Shown in pieces: positions 44,692-54,537 of a stretch of DNA of 64,000 nt; the stretch's first letter is position 1; each line of letters begins with the position of its first letter. This DNA is from Chitinophagaceae bacterium (GTDB lineage: Bacteria; Bacteroidota; Bacteroidia; Chitinophagales; Chitinophagaceae): NCBI GenBank assembly GCA_016708765.1, contig JADJFD010000002.1, positions 434,001-498,000 of the forward strand, read 5' to 3'. A model generated the notes under the pieces. The model saw only the letters and a list, made by a program, of their open reading frames with translations. It searched no databases and was not told the DNA's origin. Position numbers and translations under genes: made by a program.

Positions 44692-45357
44692 CTAAAACAA
44701 AATCCGCAGTCCGATATTGAACATGGCAGTAAGTGGTGCTTTGTCATTTACAAAAAGATATTTACTTGGATAGTCCGACGCAGGAATCCAGGTTCTTCCT
44801 TCTGCATATAAAAAGAAATCTGCACCAATTGGTTTTTCATAACCAAGAGCAAGGTCTGCAGTTAGTCGTTTAAAGTTGGCTACACCGCTAAGCACTGGCA
44901 CATTGTATAAAGAAGTGTCAATAGCAACTGAATGCACATTCGTTACTTTGCCCGGCAATAATCCAAGACCTGCACTTGCATACAGATTCCAGCCTTTTTC
45001 TATATCGCAAGCACCCACTAAATATTTTCTGTAGCCGATAGAAATATGTTTGAACCGCATTTGAGAACTGTTCACATAATCTATTTCTGGTGGAGTGGTT
45101 AATGCCGACTTAGCTGTAGCCGTAAGGTTATTTTTAAAGTTGCCATTGGTATAATAAGAAAACCAAACATACACTCCCTCTTTTGGGGTAAGATTAAATA
45201 TGGCATGTACCGTTTGCCCTACTGACCAAAACTGTTGTTCTTTTTTTAAACTTCGCTGAACACCAAGGTCAGTAGCAATACTAAACCGCATCTGTTGCGA
45301 ATAAACAGCAACAGTAAGCAGCATAAAACAAACAGATATGGAAATTCTTTTTTTCAA
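44692..45357 (-). CDS. Small outer-membrane beta-barrel-like protein
   Basis: A 221-residue exported protein with a signal peptide ending VAVYSQQ. Alternating amphipathic strands (MRFSIATDLGVQRSL, GVYVWFSYYTNGNF, FKHISIGYRKYLVG, LYASAGLGLLPG, LTADLALGYEKP, FFLYAEGRTWIP, AMFNIGLRILF) end with a terminal Phe, as expected of an 8-10 strand outer-membrane barrel. I recognise no specific family. Confidence 0.75.
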   Translation of the reverse strand: MKKRISISVCFMLLTVAVYSQQMRFSIATDLGVQRSLKKEQQFWSVGQTVHAIFNLTPKEGVYVWFSYYTNGNFKNNLTATAKSALTTPPEIDYVNSSQMRFKHISIGYRKYLVGACDIEKGWNLYASAGLGLLPGKVTNVHSVAIDTSLYNVPVLSGVANFKRLTADLALGYEKPIGADFFLYAEGRTWIPASDYPSKYLFVNDKAPLTAMFNIGLRILF

Positions 45358-45407
45358 GTAGATAAGCTCACTGCAATGTTACTGAATTAATTGCTTGCTA
45401 AAAACAG

Positions 45408-45438
45408 AAAAGCCATCCCACAAATGAGGAATGGCCTT
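45408..45438 (-). terminator. Terminator after S46 peptidase gene
   Basis: On the minus strand GGCCATTCC and GGGATGGC pair around a short loop, followed by TTTT, 21 bases after the stop at 45459. Confidence 0.7.
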
Positions 45439-45458
45439 ACTGAATATGGAGGCTGATA

Positions 45459-47624
45459 TTACTTTACCAGTTTTAATTCTTTTATGATGTTGGAACCGCC
45501 GCCTAATTTATCAATACACCAAAGCACATAGCGAATGTCAACACATATCGTACGGTTCAGGTCTTTATCAAATGCCAGCTTATGGCTTAATGCTTCGTAG
45601 TTGCCATCAAAAGCAAGGCCAATTAATTCTCCTTTGCCATTTATTACTGGTGAGCCAGAATTTCCTCCTGTGATGTCATTGGTAGTAATAAATCCTATTA
45701 CTAGGTCTTTACGAGTTGGATCCATATACTGGCCAAAATCTTTCTTTTTCAATAGCTCAATCTGATTTGCAGGAAGATCAAATTCATAATCACCTGCTTT
45801 ATATTTCTCCAATAAGCCTTTTGATGTTGTTACATAATCATAGAAAACAGCATCTCTAGGGCGATAGGATTTTACTGCACCATAGCTCACCCTCATAGTA
45901 GATGTGGCATCAGGATACATCATCTTCGCCTTTACAGGATCCATTTCCATAATACCTTTTATATATAATCTTCCAAACTCTGCATTACTTGTATTGAACT
46001 GTTGAAAGTAAGGATTGTATTTACTGATGTAATTAGTAAAAAATGCACTGGCATGTGCAAATGCAGGATCGCTTTGCAAAGCTACTCCATCAGGATTAGC
46101 AATAAAGGCTTTCCATTTATTATCATCAAAGATCATGGTCTTACTAAAAAGGTCGGCAGCATATTTTTTATACGTAGCATCATCATCCAAAGGACCATAT
46201 GCATTTTTCAATGTGCCATAAAAACCAATAGGTTGTTGGTTTTTTTCAATATCCTCATAAAACATTTTTGTAATGGCCGCTACAACTTGCTGATCAGATA
46301 CTTTATTCTCTTCTGCAAGAAAAGCAGTTCGTTGTTTATCCGCCGCTTCAGCAAGTTTCTTAACATCCGTCATTGGGGTTCCGGGTTTTACCAATGCAGC
46401 TTCCAGTTGTAATAATGAACCTGCAAATGCAATCAATGGCGATCCGTTTATTCCTTCATTTATATACTGACGATGTTTTGCATACGGTCTCCAGGCTGCA
46501 TAGGTTTTTTCCCAATCTGTAAATATGTTCTCATACTCTGGCTTTCCTTTTGCCCATGCTTTGAACTTCTGTTCATATTGTTGCTTTTGTCCAAGGATGT
46601 CGTACTTCAATAACTGCTTTGTTTCACCATCATAAAACTTCCAGTAGTTGGCAATGCTTGCAACAGAAGAAGCCAATTGTAATTTAACCGCCGGATCTTT
46701 CTTCATTTCTTCAAACATATACTTCAATCTTACATCCCGAAGTTTTACCAACGTAGGGTTATTAATATCAGTAGCTAACTTAATTCCAAAAGAACTTTCA
46801 TAACGATTAGTTCCACCCGGATAACCCCATATCATGGAGAAGTCACCATCTTTTAATGGTTTTAAAGAAACAGGTAAATACCATTTTGGCTTTAATGGAA
46901 TATTTGTTTCCGTAAACTTTGCTGGCTTACCATCTTTACTACTATACACACGGAACACAGAAAAGTCGCCGGTGTGGCGAGGCCACTCCCAGTTGTCTGT
47001 ATCACCTCCAAACTTGCCAATACTTTCAGGTGGTGTTCCTACTAAACGTACATCGGTGTAACGCTGATAAACAAATGCTAAAAACTGATTGCCTTTAAAA
47101 AGAGAGTTCACCCTCACTTCAATATTCTGGTCAACATCACTCATTCTTTTATTGATCGCAGCTAATACTTCTCCTTGCTTTTTTACTCTGTCAGCACCGG
47201 TCAGGCCTTTTAATCCATCCATTACTTCCTTTGTCACATCATCAATTCGTAAAAGAAATTGCACGGTAATATTTGTTGGAATTTCTTCTCCTTTGTTCTT
47301 TGCATAAAAACCATCTTGCAAGTAATTATTACTTACTGTACTTGCTGCCGCAATGGCATTATAACCGCAATGGTGATTTGTAAATATCAAACCTTCGGCA
47401 CTTACAATTTCGCCGGTACATCCGCCACCAAAAATTATAATTGCATCTTTTAATGAGGCCTTGTTGATATTGTACAATTGGTCTTTGGTAAGCTTCAGTC
47501 CCTTTTTTACCATGTCCGCATAAACCTGCTGCCCCAATAACATGGGAAGCCACATTCCTTCATCTGCAATTGACCTAAAAAACAAACTAACGGCAAGAAC
47601 AAACGTTAATAAAAACTTCTTCAT
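45459..47624 (-). CDS. S46 family dipeptidyl peptidase (DPP7/DPP11 type)
   Basis: A 721-residue periplasmic serine peptidase that releases dipeptides from peptide N-termini. ATG 47624 starts a signal peptide (MKKFLLTFVLAVSLFFRSIA); the mature N-terminus DEGMWLPMLL is the S46 hallmark. The catalytic His is in FTNHHCGYNAI and the Ser in GGNSGSPVING, with the usual helical cap between. Whether it is DPP7-like (hydrophobic P1) or DPP11-like (acidic P1) depends on the residue near the active site, which I cannot place safely by eye. A consensus promoter lies just upstream. Confidence 0.92.
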   Translation of the reverse strand: MKKFLLTFVLAVSLFFRSIADEGMWLPMLLGQQVYADMVKKGLKLTKDQLYNINKASLKDAIIIFGGGCTGEIVSAEGLIFTNHHCGYNAIAAASTVSNNYLQDGFYAKNKGEEIPTNITVQFLLRIDDVTKEVMDGLKGLTGADRVKKQGEVLAAINKRMSDVDQNIEVRVNSLFKGNQFLAFVYQRYTDVRLVGTPPESIGKFGGDTDNWEWPRHTGDFSVFRVYSSKDGKPAKFTETNIPLKPKWYLPVSLKPLKDGDFSMIWGYPGGTNRYESSFGIKLATDINNPTLVKLRDVRLKYMFEEMKKDPAVKLQLASSVASIANYWKFYDGETKQLLKYDILGQKQQYEQKFKAWAKGKPEYENIFTDWEKTYAAWRPYAKHRQYINEGINGSPLIAFAGSLLQLEAALVKPGTPMTDVKKLAEAADKQRTAFLAEENKVSDQQVVAAITKMFYEDIEKNQQPIGFYGTLKNAYGPLDDDATYKKYAADLFSKTMIFDDNKWKAFIANPDGVALQSDPAFAHASAFFTNYISKYNPYFQQFNTSNAEFGRLYIKGIMEMDPVKAKMMYPDATSTMRVSYGAVKSYRPRDAVFYDYVTTSKGLLEKYKAGDYEFDLPANQIELLKKKDFGQYMDPTRKDLVIGFITTNDITGGNSGSPVINGKGELIGLAFDGNYEALSHKLAFDKDLNRTICVDIRYVLWCIDKLGGGSNIIKELKLVK

Positions 47625-47644
47625 ATGTTGACTTTTTTGGATAA

Positions 47645-47675
47645 CAAACCTACTATAAAAAAAAAGGGCAGCCAA
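47645..47675 (-). promoter_or_regulatory. Consensus promoter of the S46 peptidase gene
   Basis: On the minus strand TTG (47675-47673), 20 bases, then TAGGTTTG (47652-47645). Transcription would begin near 47637, thirteen bases before the ATG at 47624. Confidence 0.65.
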
Positions 47676-47725
47676 AAAGCAAAATAATCAGTGAATACTG
47701 TATTTTAACGGTTGAATATCAACAT

Positions 47726-49083
47726 ATGAAGTACAGTTATATCTTATTGCTTTTATTTGTTTCAGTAGTACTAGTTAATGGTTGTAGTAAAAAAGTACAA
47801 CTCCTGATCCGCCGCCACCGCCACCGCCTCCAGCAGTACCCGGTTGTGCCGCCAATGCAACTCCTGCTGCAAATAGTTTTGTAACAAATACTGCTGTAAC
47901 GCTAAGCTGGACTGCTGTTACAGGTGCTACTAGCTATGATGTATATTTTGGAACAACCAATACACCAACCACAACCATTGCTACAAATGTAACAGCCACT
48001 AATTATTCTCATACTATACCTGCAACAGCGAATGCCACTTACTATTGGTACATCCAACCAAAAAATGCGGCCGGTAGTGCGACAGGTTGTACGAGTTCTG
48101 TTACATCATTTACGTATATAACTATTCAAGCTCCACCTCCATATGGTTATTATGTGGTCGGTTATTTCCCTTCGTATAGAAATATTGCAGATGTGCCAGA
48201 TGTAAAGTTCAAAATGACAAACACTGTTGTATATGCTTTCTTTGGCGTAAATGCTTCGGGAACATTATCTGCACCGACATCGCCTTCAACAACAATAACA
48301 GCATTGGCAGCAAAAGCAAAAGCTAATAATGCAAAAATTCTGATAGGCATAAACGACGGAACTGGCGATGGAAAAACGAATTTCAAAAGTATGGCAGCAA
48401 CTGCTGTAGGTAGAAATAATTTCATCAAAGATGTAATGAGTAAGGTTCGTCAGTATAACCTCGATGGTGTGGATATGGATTGGGAATTCCCTTCTACCAG
48501 CGATGGAACCGATGCTACATTTACGTTGATGATGAAGGAATTATCTGACTCACTTCACCGTGATGGCCGTTACTATTTAACCTGTGCAATTACTGCCGGT
48601 AAATATGCAGGTGGCATCCGAGATGCTATCAGAAATGAACTTTTCCCTTATGTAGATTTCTTCAATGTAATGGCTTACGACGATTTTAGTACCACTACTC
48701 CATACCGCCATCATAGCGATTATGCATTGGCACAAACTTGTTTGAACTATTGGTTAACAACAAGAGGAATGCCTGCATCAAAATGTGTGTTGGGTATACC
48801 AGCTTATGGCCGCCCTGCAGGCATTACACAAAGTGGAACTATCAAAACGTATAAAGATATTTTAACGGCTGGCGGTAATTCGCAATACGATTCTGCAGTT
48901 GTTTCCGCTACCGGATTCCCTTCCTATACTGTTTATTATAACGGGCAATACACAACAAAGCGAAAAGCAAAACTTGCTAAGGATATTGCAAACGGTGTTA
49001 TGTTTTGGGAAAAGTGGCAGGATGCACAAGATGGCAATTCATTATTAAAAGCAGCTTGCGATACAGTAGGAAGAAGTTATTGA
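47726..49083 (+). CDS. GH18 chitinase-like lipoprotein with fibronectin-III domain, frameshifted
   Basis: A surface lipoprotein chitinase of about 452 residues once one base is restored. ATG 47726 gives a signal peptide with lipobox VNGC (C20). Right after it, a run of six A (47789-47794) is one short: the next frame continues with a Pro-rich linker (PDPPPPPPPP), a fibronectin-type III domain (PAANSFVTNTAVTLSWTAVTGATSYDVYFG, about 45-125) and the GH18 barrel from about 48150 with YYVVGYFPSYRN, catalytic DGVDMDWEFP (Glu proton donor), MAYDDF and a final MFWEKWQD. Hydrolyses chitin or related N-acetylglucosamine polymers. Confidence 0.85.
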
Positions 49084-49298
49084 GGTTTCTTTAAACCTGC
49101 AAACTGCAGATGAAGAGCTAATTTATCAGGATGTATAACTCCTGACACCTCTTCATTTTGATTGAATAAAAAATTTGTATCGGCATTATCACAATCGCAA
49201 CAAGGTAATATATTGGTATTGCAAACAGGGCATTGATAATGTCCGTGTACATGAACAGGTTCAGCAGATTGATTACAGAACAAACAACGATGTGTCAT
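49077..49298 (-). CDS. Small zinc-ribbon protein
   Basis: A 73-residue protein with CLFCNQ, YQCPVCN and CCDCDN cysteine knuckles and three His (VHVHGHY), a plausible zinc ribbon. It starts 11 bases after the Obg stop on the same strand and probably belongs to the same mRNA. Its 3' end overlaps the end of the converging chitinase gene by seven bases. Function unknown. Confidence 0.72.
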   Translation of the reverse strand: MTHRCLFCNQSAEPVHVHGHYQCPVCNTNILPCCDCDNADTNFLFNQNEEVSGVIHPDKLALHLQFAGLKKPQ

Positions 49299-49309
49299 AC
49301 TGAAATAAA

Positions 49310-50311
49310 TTAAGTAGCAGGCTCATTTAATACTTTCCACAATGCATCTTTCAATTCTGTCAATCCTTTGTTAGTGATAGAAGAAATAAATAAATGCGGA
49401 ACATCTTGAGGTAATTCTTTTGAGATAGCAGCTTTTAATTCATCATCCAGCATATCTGTTTTACTTACAGCAATGATAAATTGCTTATCGAGTAATTCAG
49501 GATTGTATTGCTCTAATTCATTAACTAAAATGTCAAATTCCTTTTTGTGATCATCACTATCAGCAGGTATCAGAAATAATAAAACAGAGTTTCTTTCAAT
49601 ATGTCTCAAAAAACGATGACCTAAGCCTTTACCTTCCGCAGCACCTTCAATAATTCCGGGAAGATCAGCAATACAAAAACTTTTTCCATCTCTGTATTCC
49701 ACCATTCCCAAATTCGGAGTAATGGTTGTAAATGCATAATTTGCAATCTTTGGTTTGGCGGCTGTAATTACAGAAAGCAAGGTTGATTTACCAGCATTAG
49801 GAAATCCTACCAGTCCTACATCTGCCAGTACTTTTAACTCTAAAACTTTCCAGCTTTCAAGACCGGGCAAACCAGGTTGAGCATATTTTGGTGCCTGATT
49901 GGTTGGTGTAGCAAAATTTGCATTACCTAATCCACCTTTACCACCGGGAATCCAAACTATTTTTTGTCCCTCTTCTAAAATCTCTACTTCTTGCAATCCA
50001 GATTCTTCATCCCTTGCTATCGTTCCTAATGGCACTTCTATGATAATATCTTTACCATTTCTGCCATGACAGTTATTAGCACCGCCTTTTTCGCCATCCT
50101 CTGCAAGCACATTCTTAAAGTAACGTAGGTGTAATAAAGTCCACAGATTGCTGTTACCTCTTAAAACAATATGAGCACCACGGCCACCATCTCCCCCATC
50201 GGGACCACCCATAGCCGTAAGCTTATTACGCATAAAATGCTTGTTGCCAGCACCACCGTGTCCGCTGCGGCAAAATATCCTTATCTGGTCAACAAAATTA
50301 CTCTTCTCCAA
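49310..50311 (-). CDS. obg: Obg-family GTPase
   Basis: Essential GTPase involved in 50S ribosome maturation and stress signalling. The Obg fold (about 1-155) has glycine-rich turns GGPDGGDGGRGAHI and PGGKGGLGNANF. The G domain has G1 GFPNAGKSTL, switch with TTITPNLG, G3 DLPGIIEGA and G4 SKTD. No ATG exists before the conserved NFVDQIRIFC; TTG at 50311 (residue before EKSNFVD) is the best start, with another TTG at 50347. A TATATTTG -7 box (50368-50361 minus) starts mRNA upstream of both. A zinc-ribbon gene follows in the same operon. Confidence 0.93.
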   Translation of the reverse strand: MEKSNFVDQIRIFCRSGHGGAGNKHFMRNKLTAMGGPDGGDGGRGAHIVLRGNSNLWTLLHLRYFKNVLAEDGEKGGANNCHGRNGKDIIIEVPLGTIARDEESGLQEVEILEEGQKIVWIPGGKGGLGNANFATPTNQAPKYAQPGLPGLESWKVLELKVLADVGLVGFPNAGKSTLLSVITAAKPKIANYAFTTITPNLGMVEYRDGKSFCIADLPGIIEGAAEGKGLGHRFLRHIERNSVLLFLIPADSDDHKKEFDILVNELEQYNPELLDKQFIIAVSKTDMLDDELKAAISKELPQDVPHLFISSITNKGLTELKDALWKVLNEPAT

Positions 50312-50360
50312 AGTTGTATTTTTACATTGAAACTGTCCGCCTTTCAACAGCGGAATTGTG

Positions 50361-50368
50361 CAAATATA
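50361..50368 (-). promoter_or_regulatory. Probable -7 box of the obg operon
   Basis: TATATTTG on the minus strand. The best TTG upstream is only 17 bases away, so the -33 box is uncertain. Transcription would start near 50353. Confidence 0.45.
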
Positions 50369-50394
50369 CCTTAACGATAATCAAACAACAGTAA

Positions 50395-50790
50395 ATGAAA
50401 TATCTACTCATATTATTAGTCATCCCTTTTTTATCTGCCTCCGAATGCGGCAAAAAGAAAAAAGACACTACATCTACTGAAGAACAAACTGAAATAGTAG
50501 ATACAAAAATCGATTCCTTGCCTGCATGTATGCAGAAATTAATTGACGATGGAAACAAAGAAACACCCTCAACAGCACCTGTACAGATAGATGAATATTT
50601 ATACAAAGACAAAAAGGTTTACCTAGCTATTGCACAATGCTGCGATTTTTTCAACCTGCTTTATGATGAGAATTGTAAAGAAATATGTGCGCCAACTGGG
50701 GGGTTTACCGGCAAAGGCGATGGAAAATGCCCTGATTTTGAAAAGGAAGCGAAACTCATAAAAACTATCTGGAAAGAAAAGAGTGAATAA
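50395..50790 (+). CDS. Small cysteine-rich exported protein
   Basis: A 131-residue exported protein: hydrophobic N-terminus (to about SASEC, possibly a lipobox Cys18), a Lys-rich segment, a Thr/Glu-rich tether, then a compact domain with paired cysteines (LPACMQKLID, IAQCCDFFNLLYDENCKEICAPTGGFTGKGDGKCPDF). The CCDFFN...LYDENC...CAPTGG core recurs in small Bacteroidota proteins; its role is unknown. Divergent from obg and followed by a strong terminator. Confidence 0.82.
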   Translation: MKYLLILLVIPFLSASECGKKKKDTTSTEEQTEIVDTKIDSLPACMQKLIDDGNKETPSTAPVQIDEYLYKDKKVYLAIAQCCDFFNLLYDENCKEICAPTGGFTGKGDGKCPDFEKEAKLIKTIWKEKSE

Positions 50791-50824
50791 AAAAAAGCCC
50801 CGTCTTACAAACGGGGCTTTTTTT
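50788..50824 (+). terminator. Bidirectional terminator
   Basis: AAAAAAAGCCCCGT and ACGGGGCTTTTTTT form a strong stem flanked by A and T runs, between the cysteine-rich protein gene and the converging T9SS gene. Confidence 0.9.
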
Positions 50825-50842
50825 AAACTCAAAAACTATTAA

Positions 50843-52104
50843 TTATTGAACCAAAATTTTTGTACTAAATACTGCTTTTTTATTCTGGTCAACTATTTTC
50901 ACCAGATAAAATCCTCTTGCAGCACCTGGATCCATTCTTATTGATTGGCTTTGCATTTTTCCTCCAACATTCACTATTTGCTGCGAAATATTTCTACCCA
51001 TTACATCTGTAACCTGAATGGTATATTGACCAGATTCAAGTTCGTTAAACTGAACAGCAAACTGATTGTTTGTAACTGGGTTAGGAAATATGCTAACCTT
51101 ACCGTTACCTTCTGTTGAATGATCCGCAATTAAGTCTATAGCTGTGCCATTTGTTCTGGCAGCCGTAGCTAACAAATTACTATTCGCCATATCAGAAGTT
51201 TGCCAGATTGTTCCGGCAATTGAATATGGAGTTGCAACTAAAGATTTATGATCCACGTAAAAAAAGAAGTTGCTGCTAAAGCACTGGCAACAATAATTTT
51301 ATTTTCTGCATTTACAGCAGCAGCATTTACAGTAAAGCCATTTGGCAATCCGTTGATAACTCCAAGATTTGTTGCCACTTTTGATTTAATATTTACTTTA
51401 AACACAGAGTTACGGGCAGAAAAAACATAAAGGTTTCCTTCGTCATCAGCTATAATATCTCCACCAAAACTGCTGCAAGAGTTGTGAATAGAAACACCTT
51501 TGTTTGCCTGATCGTCCACTATTGTACCTAAGTCAGTCACTTCCATTTTCTTTCCTGTAGAAAACCGAATTAACTGAGTAGCATCATTCGTAATTGCATA
51601 GCCATAACCGTCAGAAGCAATTACCATACGGGTAACAATATTTCCTTGGTCGGGAGATTTTTGAGGCTTACCAGTAAAAGCCTGATCTGTCAAATAAAAT
51701 ACTTTCATTGTCTTCAGATCAATATATCGTAACTGATCGATAAACATTGGCGTATAGTAAAGACGATCATTTTTTCTATCGTAAGCCAAGGCTGCCACTC
51801 CTGTTGCAAAAGCAGCATTTACTGCTGTACCAAAGCGAACATCATTTAATGGTGCTTCAAATTGTTTCTTTGTGGCTGCATTGTAAGCAAGCAAAGAAGC
51901 ATCCGCACCATTTAGTAAAACATCACTATATGCGCCGGTCTTCAAATCTATTTTTCGTAGAAAATTCCAATTAGCACCTTGCTGTTGCACATCAGTAACT
52001 GCATATGCAAATTGATCTGCTTTTTGAGCAAAAGAAAAATTGCTAAGAAGTAAGGTACCAGATAATAAATAGAAAAAGGGTAAACGTTTTTTCATAAACA
52101 ACAT
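50843..52104 (-). CDS. T9SS surface protein (fourth in array), frameshifted
   Basis: A T9SS cargo protein of about 420 residues after restoring one base. ATG 52104 or 52095 opens a signal peptide (LLSNFSFAQ). The first frame ends at TAG 51238; the run of seven T on the coding strand (plus-strand A run 51259-51265) is one short, and the other frame continues YVDHKSLVATPYSIAGTIWQ through an FPNPVTNNQFAVQF... C-terminal sorting domain ending FSTKILVQ. The body (about 30-280) has beta-propeller-like repeats (LLAYNAATKKQF, LYYTPMFIDQLRYIDLKTMKV, LYVFSARNSVFKVNIKS). Unlike the three genes upstream it lacks their shared leader. Confidence 0.82.
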
Positions 52105-52191
52105 TTTAAGGGTTTACAATGGCTATAATTCAGTGTATTAAATTACGATATTTCTTATACAGAAGAAATTAATTTTTATGAGTGGACGCAC

Positions 52192-52252
52192 AAAAAACCC
52201 CTCCGCATCAGCCAGAGGGGTAGAGTTATTAAAACCCTGAGCATAAAAATTT
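52192..52252 (-). repeat. 60-nt conserved hairpin element, copy 1 (after first T9SS gene)
   Basis: Minus strand: AAATTTTTATGCTCAGGG, a short A/T linker, CTCTACCCC, then the CCCCTCTG...CGGAGGGG hairpin and a T-run. It lies 99 bases after the stop of the T9SS gene at 52351. Nearly identical copies follow the other two T9SS genes at 54381-54440 and 56943-57002. Confidence 0.75.
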
Positions 52253-52299
52253 AAGCCAACTGTTCAAAAGGAGTATTAATCCTCTGCTCTAAATAAAAA

Positions 52300-52329
52300 T
52301 TAAAGGGGTGGGTTTCCTCACCCCTTTAA
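52300..52329 (-). terminator. Terminator after T9SS gene at 52351
   Basis: Arms TTAAAGGGGTG and CACCCCTTTAA form a perfect 11-bp stem followed on the minus strand by a T-rich stretch. Confidence 0.85.
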
Positions 52330-52350
52330 TTTTATTAGCAACAGCTAAAA

Positions 52351-54114
52351 TTATTTAGCAATTATGAATTTTGTAGTTTGAACGTTTACGCCGTCATTCA
52401 TTTGTAAGATATATGTTCCTGGTTGCAAAGTTGCAAAGTTGTTCAACGGAACACTGTTCGTTCCAGCATCAACATTATTTTGCTGACGAAGAACTGAGCG
52501 ACCTGACATATCTAAAACATTAAGATTTACCGTTGCCCTTTCAGATGCTTCAAAGCTAATAGTAGCAATTGAACCTCGTATCAATGGATTTGGTATTACT
52601 TTGATGTCAGAAATTGCTTTGCCATCCTTACGTACAAGGATAACATTACTGTAAGAAAATTTACCATCAAGATCAACCATCTTCAACCGATAATAGAACA
52701 CATAGTTTGCTCCAAAAGAACTCATATTATCGCCATGTGTATAAGTAGCTCTGCTGCTCAAATCGCCAGTTGCATTTTTGCTTACAATGCTGGTGAAATT
52801 AACACCATCTGCACTACGTTCAACTTCAAAATGACTGAAATTTTGGATACTTTCTGTTACCCAGTTAAGATTAGTTGTACTACCATTTAATGTACCGGTG
52901 AAGCTTATCAGTTTTACTGGCAATAAAATAGTAGAAGGGAAAACGTTAGAAGCTAAATCTTGTAATCCTAGTTGAGCTCTTACAAGAGCACATTCTACAG
53001 TACCTGCAGGGCCATTAACTTTAGCTGCATTAATATAATATAATCCATCGGCTGTTGAAACATATAGAGAACCAAATAAATCAAATGCAACTCCATTTAC
53101 GTTTACATTGAATACGCCGCCACCAGGACTAACTAAATCCCATTTCTTTGTAAGTGAAGTTGATGAACCATTAGGGTTTCCAATAAAAATTTGTGTAGTA
53201 GCTCCATTATTTGCTAAAGCATACATTGTTCCCGTTGCAGAAAAACAGATATCACCGTTAAAGAAGGTTAATGCTGTGCCTCCAGTTAATGCAACACTAG
53301 CATCTTCCATAGTAATTGGAACTGGATTTGCAAGGTTGGAAATAAATTTAGCAAGATAAACTGTAGAGTTATCCGCAGCTAATATCCAGCCAACTCCGTT
53401 AGCATCCATTCCAAGACGAACAAAACCAAGATCAGTACCTGATGCTCCATTAACATCTAATGAGCCAATTAAAGTTCTGCTCCCACCAGTTGCGTCAGAC
53501 GCATATACTTGTACCAAACCAGCATTACCGCTATAATTATTAGGTAACCAGTAAAAATATCCATTAGCGGCCGTAGGCTTATCTGATCTACCCAAAGCAG
53601 CTGTAGTTTCAGTAGTTGAAGGGAATGGATCAATGATATTTGTTGGTCCATTTACATAAAGACCATTTGTAACTGTAAAGTTAGAAATCTGATTACCATT
53701 ACTCGATGTTGCCCATAAATTTGGGGAACTCGGTATTCCTGCTACTGTAATACTTGTTGAGGTAGAGGCAACTGCACTACCATTTTGAGTTTGCGTTACC
53801 GTTACAGCTACAGTATAAGTGCCAGCGGTAGGAAATTGAAAAGAATGACTTTGACTGTTACAACCATTGGTACAAATTATTGAAGTAGGTGTTGCAGGTA
53901 TAGTTGCGCCTGGCCCTGTAATCGTGTAGGCAAATGTCCTATTGTCATTATTGCCTCCCAAACCAGTTGTTACTACTGTAAAGTTTTGAGATGAACCTGC
54001 CAGAATAACGGAGTTAGCAGGAGTAATAGTAGCTGTTTGCGAAAATGATTCGTTTTGCGAAAAAGCAAAAAGAAGGAAGAAAGCAATAATGCCTTTGAAT
54101 GTAAATTTTTTCAT
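52351..54114 (-). CDS. T9SS surface protein with PKD/Ig-like N-terminal domain
   Basis: A 587-residue T9SS cargo protein. The signal peptide MKKFTFKGIIAFFLLF nearly matches that of the gene at 59022. Then come an Ig/PKD-like domain (about 28-130, ITPANSVILAGSSQNFTVVT and FPTAGTYTVAVTVTQTQNGS), a mid region (about 135-390) with weak propeller-like repeats, a domain LPVKLISFTGTLNGSTTNLNWVTE found in this gene family, and a type A sorting domain (VIPNPLIRGS...LQPGTYILQMNDGVNVQTTKFIIAK). The sorting domain directs export across the outer membrane. Shares leader and downstream element with two neighbours. Confidence 0.88.
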   Translation of the reverse strand: MKKFTFKGIIAFFLLFAFSQNESFSQTATITPANSVILAGSSQNFTVVTTGLGGNNDNRTFAYTITGPGATIPATPTSIICTNGCNSQSHSFQFPTAGTYTVAVTVTQTQNGSAVASTSTSITVAGIPSSPNLWATSSNGNQISNFTVTNGLYVNGPTNIIDPFPSTTETTAALGRSDKPTAANGYFYWLPNNYSGNAGLVQVYASDATGGSRTLIGSLDVNGASGTDLGFVRLGMDANGVGWILAADNSTVYLAKFISNLANPVPITMEDASVALTGGTALTFFNGDICFSATGTMYALANNGATTQIFIGNPNGSSTSLTKKWDLVSPGGGVFNVNVNGVAFDLFGSLYVSTADGLYYINAAKVNGPAGTVECALVRAQLGLQDLASNVFPSTILLPVKLISFTGTLNGSTTNLNWVTESIQNFSHFEVERSADGVNFTSIVSKNATGDLSSRATYTHGDNMSSFGANYVFYYRLKMVDLDGKFSYSNVILVRKDGKAISDIKVIPNPLIRGSIATISFEASERATVNLNVLDMSGRSVLRQQNNVDAGTNSVPLNNFATLQPGTYILQMNDGVNVQTTKFIIAK

Positions 54115-54268
54115 GCTCTGAGATTTTATAGTTAATAATAAATAAATCCTAAACCGTTGGGTTTACCAGATAATGGAAAGGTTAGATCGAAAGGATTTAG
54201 ACTCAGAGAGGTTCTAAAAAGGGAGAATTGGAGTTTGGTTTTGGCTTTCTGAGGGAAGAGGATTTATA
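54115..54268 (-). promoter_or_regulatory. Structured 5' leader of T9SS gene, copy A
   Basis: A leader of about 155 nt from the predicted transcription start to the ATG. It is near-identical to the leaders at 56686-56842 and 59023-59176 over its proximal 100 bases. Read in the RNA it holds an outer stem TAAATCC/GGATTTA (arms 54193-54199 and 54143-54149) and an inner 6-bp hairpin TAAACC-CAAC-GGTTTA (54165-54150), and ends CTCAGAGC just before the ATG. The arms CTCTGAG and CTCAGAG could also pair. No known riboswitch class is recognised. Confidence 0.6.
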
Positions 54269-54275
54269 AGGGAAA

Positions 54276-54306
54276 CAAATATAATTTATTTAACCCAAAA
54301 ATGCAA
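54276..54306 (-). promoter_or_regulatory. Consensus promoter of T9SS gene, copy A
   Basis: Minus strand TTG (54306-54304), 20 bases, TATATTTG (54283-54276). Confidence 0.75.
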
Positions 54307-54380
54307 GTGATTTACAAAACTTATTGAAAAAAGTGAGTTACTTAAAAATGTTTTCAGGGTAATCTTATAAAATCGGACAT

Positions 54381-54440
54381 AAAAAACCCTCCGCATCGGC
54401 CGGAGGGGTAGAGTTATAAAACCCTGAGCATAAATATTTG
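54381..54440 (-). repeat. 60-nt conserved hairpin element, copy 2
   Basis: Minus strand CAAATATTTATGCTCAGGG, linker, then a CCCTCCG/CGGAGGG hairpin and six T. It lies 98 bases after the stop of the gene at 54538. Confidence 0.75.
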
Positions 54441-54479
54441 ATTATAAGCTAAATAGATAACAATTTTGACATAATTTTT

Positions 54480-54510
54480 AAAAAAGGGGTGGGTTGAATC
54501 CACCCCTTTT
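54480..54510 (-). terminator. Terminator after T9SS gene at 54538
   Basis: AAAAGGGGTGG and CCACCCCTTTT pair perfectly around seven bases; a run of six T follows on the minus strand. Confidence 0.88.
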
Positions 54511-54537
54511 TACATAGATTAGTTTTTCAGCTTTTTA

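Larger units (their letters stand above)
54115..54537. other. 423-base intergenic region between T9SS genes, fully accounted for
   Basis: From right to left it holds the terminator of the previous gene (54480-54510), the 60-nt conserved element (54381-54440), about 75 A/T-rich bases with nothing recognisable, the promoter (54276-54306) and the structured leader. No coding sequence is seen. Confidence 0.6.

Noticed and set aside
54115..54268. Shared T9SS leader as a known riboswitch (TPP, preQ1, c-di-GMP)
   Set aside because: None of the diagnostic core motifs, such as CTGAGA with ACCTGATC or the c-di-GMP GNRA/receptor pair, are present.
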